A stretch of 5,035 nt of DNA from Desulfovibrio sp. (lineage in GTDB: Bacteria > Desulfobacterota > Desulfovibrionia > Desulfovibrionales > Desulfovibrionaceae). The notes under the pieces are model-generated. The model did no database searches. It had not been told where the DNA came from and worked only from the letters and a program-made list of their open reading frames with translations. Positions 1-5,035 of this stretch are shown here, in pieces. Positions within the stretch are counted from its first letter, which is position 1; the number at the start of each line of letters is the position of its first letter. Location of the stretch: positions 1-5,035 of the forward strand of contig JAIWOE010000242.1 in NCBI GenBank assembly GCA_020217165.1. The letters are read 5' to 3'. The translations under genes and the position numbers were made by a program.

Positions 1-191
1 CCTTCGAAGCCGTCTTCCTTGAATTCCTTCACCCGCAAGGGCAGGCTGATGGTGATGGCATGCCCCACGGCGGACTGCTCCGTCACCGGCGCCACCACCC
101 GCACTTCGTGGCCGGCTTCCCGGAACGCATGGTACAGGGCCCGCAGGCCCACGGCCTGGATGCCGTCGTCGTTGGTCAGAAGAATGCGCAT
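1..191 (-). CDS. surE: 5'/3'-nucleotidase SurE, N-terminal part (gene runs off the left edge)
   Basis: SurE is a metal-dependent cytosolic phosphatase that removes phosphate from nucleoside 5'- and 3'-monophosphates. Only the first 63 codons are here. The protein opens [11 protein letters not shown], the family's start, with the metal-binding pair D8-D9 following N7. It continues with a Rossmann-like strand and helix (GHEVRVVAP, about residues 27-35) and the QSAVGHA segment (39-45), whose Ser40 corresponds to the usual third metal ligand region. The ATG at 191 is chosen because the conserved motif begins directly at it and an AGGAG lies upstream. The gene is transcribed leftward, divergent from the HD-domain gene. 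No defect is visible in this part, but the C-terminal two thirds lie outside the window. Identification is secure from the N-terminal motif. Confidence 0.95.
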   Translation of the reverse strand, partial: MRILLTNDDGIQAVGLRALYHAFREAGHEVRVVAPVTEQSAVGHAITISLPLRVKEFKEDGFE

Positions 192-290
192 ATGCTGAAT
201 GCTCCTGTGCCCTGGGGCCGGGGTCAGCCCGGCTGCCCGGCGGGCGACTGCCTGTTGACTTGATGAACCACGCGATACATAGACAGCGGA
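192..290. promoter_or_regulatory. Divergent intergenic region with possible weak rightward promoter
   Basis: These 99 bases separate surE (leftward) from the HD-domain gene (rightward), so promoters for both directions should lie here or extend into the genes. On the plus strand TTGACT at 255..260 is close to a sigma-70 -35 box. The sequence where a -10 box would fall (about 275..283, GATACATAG) is only a partial match, and its transcription start would lie almost at the ATG. No clear leftward promoter was found. The GC-rich stretch 228..246 has short self-complementary GCCCG/CGGGC segments, but no T run follows and I do not call it a terminator. Confidence 0.3.
202..206 (-). promoter_or_regulatory. 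Ribosome binding site of surE
   Basis: Read on the minus strand this is AGGAG, ending 10 bases before the surE ATG. The spacing is slightly long but acceptable, and it supports the start at 191. Confidence 0.7.
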
Positions 291-1448
291 ATGGAAATGA
301 TCAAGGAACAACCCCTCGTCAAGCCCGCCGCTGCGCCGGCTGTTCACCGCAAGCGTCAGTTCGTGGCGGATCTTGCCGGAGGACAACCGGTGGCGGATGT
401 GTTTGTCCTGGCCCAGGCCTCCCGCCGCCAGGCCCGTAACGGCCCCTTCTGGAGCCTGACCCTGCAGGATGCCACCGGCCAGCTGGAAGCTAAACTCTGG
501 AGCCCCCAGGCCCAGGACTACCATGACCTGCGCGCCGGGCACATCCTGCACGTGACCGGCCGCACCCAAATGTACCAGGACAAAGTGCAGCTTTCGGTGG
601 AGGCCTTGCGGCCCGTGCTCTCGCCGGAAGCCCGCCCCCAATCCGAGGACGAGGACGGGCAGGGCGCCCCCTGGCCCGAGCCCCTGTATGCCATGGTGAA
701 CCTGGCGGACCTTGTGCCCACCAGCGCCGTGCCACCGGAAACCCTCCTGGCCCGCCTGGAAGACCTGCTGCGCGAACACATCCTGTACCCGCCGTGGCGG
801 CGGCTCGTCTTCAAGGTGCTGGGTGATCCGGATATCCGCGGTCGTCTGCTGGTGGCCACCGGCGCCAAAAGCATGCACCACGCCTATGTGGGCGGGCTGC
901 TGGAACATACCCTGAGCGTGGTGCAGCTGTGCGTGCAGTTCTGTCAGCAGTATCCCCGGCTGGACAAGGATGTGCTCCTGGCTGCCGCGGCCTTTCACGA
1001 TCTCGGCAAGGCCTGGGAGCTCATCTCCCTGCCTGCCTGCGACTATACCAACGAAGGCCGCCTCCTAGGCCACATCCAGCTGGGCCTGCAGGTGCTGGAG
1101 CCTTTTCTTAATAAAATGAAGGTCGATGCCGATCTGGTGCTGCATTTCAAACACATCATCATCGGCCACCACGGCGAATACGAATACGGTTCCCCCAAAC
1201 GCCCGAAAACGGCGGAAGCCTTTGCCCTGCATTTTGCGGACAACCTGGACGCCAAGATGAACCAGGTGGAGCGCGCCACGAGCGTCGAATCCGAGGAGGA
1301 GCCGGCCTGGCCGGTATGGTCCGAATATCAGCGCGGGTTGGATCGCTTCCTGTGCCGGCCGCGACCCACCCCGGGGCAGGCAGGCGAGGAGTGTCGGCCC
1401 GCCGCAGTATCCAAGGAAGACCAATGTTCATTACTTTTGAAGGGGTAG
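291..1448 (+). CDS. OB-fold plus HD-domain phosphohydrolase, YhaM-like 3'-5' exoribonuclease family
   Basis: This 385-residue soluble protein has the two-part design of YhaM-type nucleases, which trim RNA or single-stranded DNA from the 3' end. Residues about 33-110 form an OB-fold nucleic-acid-binding domain ([19 protein letters not shown] at 52-70, [18 protein letters not shown] at 84-101). An acidic, proline-rich linker (about 112-131) follows. The HD domain holds [15 protein letters not shown] (193-207), the metal-binding H236-D237 in [11 protein letters not shown]261, [13 protein letters not shown] (293-305), and D317 in [12 protein letters not shown]. The core metal ligands H206, H236, D237 and D317 all appear present. 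It is longer than Bacillus YhaM (about 314 residues), because of the N-terminal tail, the linker and a C-terminal tail with no obvious conservation. The ATG at 291 has almost no spacing from the weak AGCGGA at 285..290. The in-frame ATG at 297 is spaced better and may be the true start. The exact substrate is not known from sequence. Confidence 0.88.
   Translation: MEMIKEQPLVKPAAAPAVHRKRQFVADLAGGQPVADVFVLAQASRRQARNGPFWSLTLQDATGQLEAKLWSPQAQDYHDLRAGHILHVTGRTQMYQDKVQLSVEALRPVLSPEARPQSEDEDGQGAPWPEPLYAMVNLADLVPTSAVPPETLLARLEDLLREHILYPPWRRLVFKVLGDPDIRGRLLVATGAKSMHHAYVGGLLEHTLSVVQLCVQFCQQYPRLDKDVLLAAAAFHDLGKAWELISLPACDYTNEGRLLGHIQLGLQVLEPFLNKMKVDADLVLHFKHIIIGHHGEYEYGSPKRPKTAEAFALHFADNLDAKMNQVERATSVESEEEPAWPVWSEYQRGLDRFLCRPRPTPGQAGEECRPAAVSKEDQCSLLLKG
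1413..1420 (+). promoter_or_regulatory. Ribosome binding site of tmk inside the preceding gene
   Basis: AAGGAAGA lies within the last codons of the HD-domain gene. Its AAGGA core is 6 bases before the ATG at 1424. It decides the tmk start over in-frame codons further upstream, such as the one at 1316. Confidence 0.75.
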
Positions 1449-2059
1449 AGGGGTCCGGCAAAAGCACGGCCATGCAGGCCGTCGCCCAGGTGCTGCAGCA
1501 GCGCGGCCATGGTGTGCTCTTGACCCGCGAACCCGGCGGCAGCGAGCTGGGGGGGGTGCTGCGGCGCATCCTGCTGGACGTGGCCACCACGGACCTGGCC
1601 CCCGAGGCGGAGCTGTTTCTCTATCTCGCGGACCGGGCCCAGCACGTTCGCCAGGTGATCCGACCGGCCCTGGACGAGGACATCGTGGTCCTGTGCGACC
1701 GCTATGCCGACTCCACCGTGGTCTACCAGGGCTACGGCCGCGGCCTGGACCGCACCCTGCTGCACCAGTGCAACAGCCTGGCCGTGGGCGGGCTGTGGCC
1801 GGACCTGACCCTGCTGCTGGACCTGGAACCACACGTGGGCCTCACCCGCGCCCTGGCCCGCAACATTGAGCAATCCAAGGCCGCGCGGGAAGGCCGCTTC
1901 GAGGCTGAGAGCCTGGACTTCCATCGCCGCATTCGCGATGGCTACCTCACCTGGGCTGCCCTGCACCAGGACCGCTACCGCATCATCGACGCCAGCCAGC
2001 CCCTGGAGCAGGTGGTGGCGGACTGTGTGGCCACGGTGGAATCCCTGCTGGCGGGATAA
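1424..2059 (+). CDS. tmk: Thymidylate kinase (dTMP kinase)
   Basis: Tmk transfers phosphate from ATP to dTMP to make dTDP, an essential cytosolic step in dTTP synthesis. The 211-residue length is normal for the family. The P-loop is GVEGSGKST (7-15), directly after the MFITFE strand. TREPGG (34-39) is the substrate-side motif, [11 protein letters not shown] (64-74) follows, and the DRY of [17 protein letters not shown] (91-107) is the dTMP-binding segment. PDLTLLLDL is the next core strand. The lid region around ARNIEQSK and [18 protein letters not shown] carries several arginines. The start at 1424 is fixed by the conserved N-terminus and the AAGGA upstream. The gene begins 25 bases inside the HD-domain gene in another frame, so the two are probably cotranscribed and translationally coupled. 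A run of eight G bases occurs at 1549..1556 without breaking the frame. Confidence 0.97.
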   Translation: MFITFEGVEGSGKSTAMQAVAQVLQQRGHGVLLTREPGGSELGGVLRRILLDVATTDLAPEAELFLYLADRAQHVRQVIRPALDEDIVVLCDRYADSTVVYQGYGRGLDRTLLHQCNSLAVGGLWPDLTLLLDLEPHVGLTRALARNIEQSKAAREGRFEAESLDFHRRIRDGYLTWAALHQDRYRIIDASQPLEQVVADCVATVESLLAG

Positions 2060-2097
2060 CGCCTGCGTCCGGACCTCCTGGTATCCCCCTCTTCCGC

Positions 2098-3276
2098 ATG
2101 TCTCAGGAACAAACACAGCTGCTCATCCTCGGCGCCGGGGCTGCCGGCCTGTTCGCGGCCATCGCGGCGGCTTCCAGGGGACTGGCCGTGACGGTGGTGG
2201 ACCATGCCCGCAAGCCCGGCCGCAAGATTGCCATCTCCGGCGGCGGACGGTGCAACGTGACCAACACCGTTGTCGAAGCCTCGGACTATGTTTGCGGCAA
2301 CCCGCATTTCGTCAAATCCGCCCTGGCCCGCTGGACCCCGCAGGACATGCGCCGCTGGCTGCAGGATCGTGGCATCCTCCTGGACGAGGAAGCCGGCGGC
2401 AAGCTCTTCTGCCAGCAGGGGGCCGGCGCCATGGTGCAGTGCCTGTGGGACGAGGTGCGCGGCCTGGGCGTGCGCCTAGCCCTGAACACTGTCGTGCGTG
2501 GAGTGCAACGCGAGGGGGGCGGGTTTGTGGTGACCACGGACACCGGCACCCTGCGCGCCCCGTACCTGCTGGTGGCCACGGGAGGACTGGCCTGGCCGCA
2601 ACTGGGGGCCACCGGCCTGGGCCATGATCTGGCCCGGCAGTTCGGCCTGTCGGTCACGCCCCGGCGACCCGGCCTGGTGCCACTCCTGGCCCCGCAGGAC
2701 CAGCAGGCCTTGTGCCGGGAGCTGGCCGGCATCTCCCTGCCCGTGCGCATCGCCGGGCGGCCTGTCATTGCGGGGGACCTGCTGTTCACCCATCAGGGCT
2801 TGTCCGGCCCGGCCATCCTGGATGTCTCCCTGTTCTGGAAGGAGGGGACGTCCCTGACCATTGATCTTGCCCCCGGCCTGGACGTGGCGGCGCTGTTGCG
2901 TGGAGCGCCTCGGCTGGAGGTGCGCAATGCCCTGGCCAGGGCCATGCCAGCCCGGCTGGCCGCTGCCCTGTGCCAGGGGTTGGGCCTTGGGGGCCAGGCA
3001 GGGCAATGCTCCAACAAGATGCTGCAGTTGCTGGAGGATGCAATACACCGCTTCCCCTTTGCCCCGGCTGCCACCGCCGGCCATGGCAAGGCCGAAGTGA
3101 CCCTGGGCGGGGTGGACGTCTCCCGCATCGACTCCAAAACCATGCAGTGCAAGGACGTGCCCGGCCTGCTGTTTGCCGGCGAGGTCCTGGACGTGACCGG
3201 CCGCCTGGGCGGCTTCAACCTGCACTGGGCCTGGGCCTCGGGCCACGCTGCGGGCCAGGCCGGCGTTACTGCGTGA
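2098..3276 (+). CDS. FAD-dependent oxidoreductase of the HI0933/BaiN (YhiN) flavoprotein family
   Basis: The 392-residue cytosolic protein starts with a dinucleotide-binding fold: GAGAAG at 12-17 (GxGxxG) and an acidic residue, D35, ending the second strand. The family signature GRKIAISGGGRCNVTN follows at 41-56. YLLVATGGLAWPQLGATGLGHDLA (156-179 region) is the second FAD-contact segment, and LLFTHQGLSGPAILD (228-242) is another family mark. The C-terminal GKAEVTLGGV (330-339) and GEVLDVTGRLGGFNLHWAWASG (361-382) close the FAD site. Length and motif order are typical and nothing is missing. Physiological substrates are uncertain for most members. Some gut relatives (BaiN) have been linked to bile-acid reduction, but that role should not be assumed here. 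It begins 38 bases after tmk and may share its transcript. No purine-rich ribosome binding site is visible before the ATG (the spacer contains CCTCCT instead), so initiation may be weak or depend on upstream translation. Confidence 0.9.
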   Translation: MSQEQTQLLILGAGAAGLFAAIAAASRGLAVTVVDHARKPGRKIAISGGGRCNVTNTVVEASDYVCGNPHFVKSALARWTPQDMRRWLQDRGILLDEEAGGKLFCQQGAGAMVQCLWDEVRGLGVRLALNTVVRGVQREGGGFVVTTDTGTLRAPYLLVATGGLAWPQLGATGLGHDLARQFGLSVTPRRPGLVPLLAPQDQQALCRELAGISLPVRIAGRPVIAGDLLFTHQGLSGPAILDVSLFWKEGTSLTIDLAPGLDVAALLRGAPRLEVRNALARAMPARLAAALCQGLGLGGQAGQCSNKMLQLLEDAIHRFPFAPAATAGHGKAEVTLGGVDVSRIDSKTMQCKDVPGLLFAGEVLDVTGRLGGFNLHWAWASGHAAGQAGVTA

Positions 3277-3714
3277 GCAGGGTGTTGGCGGCCGGCAACG
3301 CCTGCACGCCGGCATTGCGCATGCCTGGTCCGGTGGCGGGACCGTAGGCAAGCCAAGCATGGTGGTGGAAGACGACAACTGGTTGTAATGGATGCGGAAA
3401 AATCCTGCTTCCCCCCATCCAGTGCCCCAGCTGTTCTTGCAGACCAGGGCATTGGCGTTGTCATCCCAGCCCACGGCCAGCACAACCGGGAGGGCTGTGA
3501 CATCCTGCTGGGTGGCGCGTTCCGGCAGGCCCCCCAGGAACCTTTGTGCCGGGCTTCGGGCAGGGTGCTGACACTGGTCCGGCCACCCAGCCTTGATGGG
3601 AAGACTGGATGGCCTAGTTCACCTCGTCGGCGTCGCCCTGGGCCGCCGCCCTCGGGGGCTGGGCCGTGGCGTGCAGCAACACCACACCAAGCACCAGACC
3701 ATGAGGACGCGCAT
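3266..3714 (-). pseudogene. Decayed secreted papain-family (C1) cysteine peptidase
   Basis: No single frame is open, but the minus strand reads as one broken gene across all three frames. It starts with a signal peptide MRVLMVWCLV (3714..3685). One missing base shifts it to VLLHATAQPPRAAAQGDADE and VN (3682..3617), followed by a TAG at 3616..3614. The same frame continues AIQSSHQGWVAG (3613..3578), then shifts to TSVSTLPEARHK (3578..3543), then to RFLGGLPERATQQDVTALP (3543..3487). That last frame runs directly into VVLAVGWDDNANALVCKNSW and GTGWGEAGFFRIHYNQ (3486..3379), the C-terminal block of C1 peptidases with the active-site Asn of NSWG. A further shift gives VVFHHHAWLAYGPATG, ending in TQ and TAA at 3268..3266. 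The Cys-containing core, normally well over 100 residues between the mature N-terminus and this block, is absent, and Pro stands where the catalytic His is expected. The several lesions, with intact neighbours on both sides, indicate real decay rather than a sequencing error. The propeptide assignment is from memory of related secreted peptidases. Confidence 0.82.
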
Positions 3715-3768
3715 CGCATGGCAGCGGTGCAGTGCGGAAATCGGTGTCACGTGCATGGGAGCGCGACG
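3715..3768. other. Short spacer between phosphofructokinase stop and the pseudogene
   Basis: These 54 bases follow the pfkA stop on the minus strand and precede the pseudogene's ATG. I see no hairpin plus T run and no Shine-Dalgarno-like sequence for the pseudogene. If the ancestral peptidase gene had its own promoter or ribosome binding site here, it is no longer recognisable. Confidence 0.5.
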
Positions 3769-5035
3769 CTATTCCTTTTCGCAGGAACCAAGTTCCGGAC
3801 CAAAGATGCCCGGCGTGGGGTTCTGGCCGGTGGATTCCAGCACGGCGCGCCAGTAGTCCGAGGTGATGTTCAACCTGCGGCGCTCAAGGGTCACCAGTTC
3901 CAGGGGCAGGTGTACGTACCGGTCCTGCAGTTTGGAAACTACCATGCCGGTCTTGCCGGCAATGGCCGCATGCACGGCGTGTTGCCCCAGAAAACCGCAG
4001 TACACCCGGTCGTTGGCATTGGCCGGCACGGAACGGATGATGTAGCTGGGGTCAATGAACTTCAAGGTGATGGGCATGTCCTTGGCCTTGAAGTGGGCTT
4101 TGATTTCCTGAATGAGTAGGGTGCAGATGTCTCCCAGCACGGGGTTGCCCGAGGCGTCCATCTGGCCGGTGTTTTTCAGCAGGTGCTGGCCAGCGCCTTC
4201 GGCGCACACGATAACGGCGTTGCGGCGGCGGCGCAGGCGGTTTTCCAGCTCCTTGAGCAGGCCGGCTTCGCCGTGCAGCTCAAAGGGGGTTTCCGGAATG
4301 AGCACAAAGTTCACTTCCTTCAGGGCCAGGGTGGCCTGGGCGGCGATGAAGCCGGACTCCCGGCCCATGAGCTTCACCAGGCCAATGCCGTTCATGGCGC
4401 AGGAAGCCTCGGTATGGGCGCAGGCAATGGCCTCGGTGGCCTTTTCCACGGCCGTATCGAAGCCGAAGGAGTGGGTGATGAAGTTGATGTCATTGTCAAT
4501 GGTTTTGGGGATGCCGATGATGCTGATCTTCACCCGGCGCTTGGTCACCTCGTCATTGATGCGCTTGGCCGCCTTCATGGTGCCGTCGCCACCAATGAGG
4601 AACAGGGCGGAGATGTTCATGCGCTCCAACGCGTCCACAATTTCTTCCGCCTCCTGCGGACCGCGGGAGGAGCCGAGGATGGTGCCGCCAAACCGGTGGC
4701 AGTTGGCCACCTTGTCCGGCGTCAGTTCCACCACGTCGTGCCCGTATTTGGGGATAAAGCCTTCCAGCCCATATCGAATGCCCAGGGTGGCGGCCATGTT
4801 GTAATGATGATGCGCTTCCATGACAATGGCGCGGATGACGTCATTGATGCCCGGGCACAGGCCGCCGCAGGTGACGATGGCGCATTTGGTCTTGGACGGG
4901 TCAAAATACAGATGCCGGCGTGGCCCGGCCAGTTCGAATTCGCTGTAGGTGGGCTTGTCCCCCAGGTGGGCCACCTGCTCCGGGGTAATCTGGAGCAGGA
5001 TTTTGGCATCGTCGTCCGTGTAATGGCACAGGGTC
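3769..5035 (-). CDS. pfkA: 6-phosphofructokinase, long plant/trypanosome-like type (5' end beyond the right edge)
   Basis: This enzyme phosphorylates fructose 6-phosphate to fructose 1,6-bisphosphate in glycolysis. 421 residues are visible and the frame stays open to the edge. The GTG at 4974 lies inside conserved-looking sequence (DDDAKILLQITPEQ precedes it), so the real start is probably outside the window. Numbering from the first visible codon, the nucleotide-binding CGGLCPGIND is at 56-65 and GGDGT is at 148-152. The catalytic PKTIDND is at 176-182 (base Asp at 180), LMGRESGF at 222-229, IPETPF at 246-251, and DPSYIIRS at 328-335 followed by PANANDRVYC. Gly in GGDGT (E. coli position 104) predicts ATP as donor; pyrophosphate enzymes have Asp there. 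Lys in PKTIDND (E. coli position 124) is shared with pyrophosphate enzymes and with plant and trypanosome ATP enzymes. The N-terminal extension and the DPSYIIRS block fit that long subgroup rather than the 320-residue E. coli type. The gene ends CEKE and TAG. No terminator is seen after it. Confidence 0.94.
   Translation of the reverse strand, partial: TLCHYTDDDAKILLQITPEQVAHLGDKPTYSEFELAGPRRHLYFDPSKTKCAIVTCGGLCPGINDVIRAIVMEAHHHYNMAATLGIRYGLEGFIPKYGHDVVELTPDKVANCHRFGGTILGSSRGPQEAEEIVDALERMNISALFLIGGDGTMKAAKRINDEVTKRRVKISIIGIPKTIDNDINFITHSFGFDTAVEKATEAIACAHTEASCAMNGIGLVKLMGRESGFIAAQATLALKEVNFVLIPETPFELHGEAGLLKELENRLRRRRNAVIVCAEGAGQHLLKNTGQMDASGNPVLGDICTLLIQEIKAHFKAKDMPITLKFIDPSYIIRSVPANANDRVYCGFLGQHAVHAAIAGKTGMVVSKLQDRYVHLPLELVTLERRRLNITSDYWRAVLESTGQNPTPGIFGPELGSCEKE

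Noticed and set aside
60..263. 67-residue plus-strand frame at the left edge
   Set aside because: It is antisense to the start of surE, which has clear family motifs.
192..290. Possible riboswitch or structured leader before the HD-domain gene
   Set aside because: The gap is only 99 bases, is shared by divergent genes, and shows no conserved aptamer-like pattern.
1328..2116. 262-residue minus-strand frame opposite tmk
   Set aside because: It has no domain features and is a GC-driven shadow of a well-identified gene.
3286..3346. GC-rich inverted repeats (GCCGGC pair; GGTCC/GGACC pair) after the flavoprotein gene, as a possible terminator
   Set aside because: There is no T run on either strand, the stems are only 5-6 base pairs, and the region is part of the decayed coding sequence.
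2476..3483. Long minus-strand frame starting with the NSWG peptidase block, which might look like a 335-residue intact protein
   Set aside because: Only its first 35 or so residues resemble a C1 peptidase. The rest is the shadow of the flavoprotein gene, reached because a frameshift near 3378 bypasses the natural stop at 3268..3266.
3519..3545. KGSWGACRN in one minus-strand frame, resembling the C1 active-site motif QGSCGSCW
   Set aside because: The same bases in the neighbouring frame read RFLGGLPER, which continues without a break into the real C-terminal block. The distance to NSWG is also far too short for a catalytic Cys, so the match is probably chance.
3388..4119. 243-residue open frame on the plus strand
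   Set aside because: It lies antisense to the peptidase remnant and the 3' end of phosphofructokinase, shows no recognisable domain, and its openness is expected from high GC content opposite a real gene.

Overview
This is a GC-rich chromosomal window that reads as ordinary housekeeping DNA with one decayed gene in it. The gene content and protein style suggest a deltaproteobacterium, probably a Desulfovibrio relative. In particular, the long phosphofructokinase resembles the plant/trypanosome type, and SurE sits divergently beside an OB-fold/HD phosphohydrolase and thymidylate kinase. That placement is an inference from remembered protein families, not a search.

Layout, left to right. (1) The first 63 codons of surE run leftward off the window (complement of 1..191). 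(2) A 99-base divergent intergenic region (192..290) holds the surE ribosome binding site and a possible weak promoter for the rightward genes. (3) A rightward cluster follows: an OB-fold plus HD-domain protein related to YhaM 3'-5' exoribonucleases (291..1448), then tmk (thymidylate kinase, 1424..2059), whose start lies 25 bases inside the previous gene, then a flavoprotein of the HI0933/BaiN (YhiN) family (2098..3276). (4) On the opposite strand at 3266..3714 is a broken gene for a secreted papain-family (C1) cysteine peptidase. Its signal peptide, propeptide pieces and C-terminal NSWG block are readable only by switching frame several times, and the catalytic core is gone. (5) The 3' part of a leftward 6-phosphofructokinase gene (3769 to the right edge) encodes at least 421 residues and continues past the window.

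Functionally, SurE (nucleotidase), the YhaM-like protein (possible RNA 3'-end trimming) and Tmk (dTMP to dTDP) share a nucleotide and nucleic-acid theme. Physical coupling is evident only for the HD gene and tmk. Phosphofructokinase is separate central metabolism. I found no mobile element, CRISPR array, RNA gene or convincing intrinsic terminator. The most interesting item is the peptidase pseudogene: its ancestral reading can be reconstructed in detail, including an apparent internal deletion that removed the catalytic region. I see no convincing new biological system.
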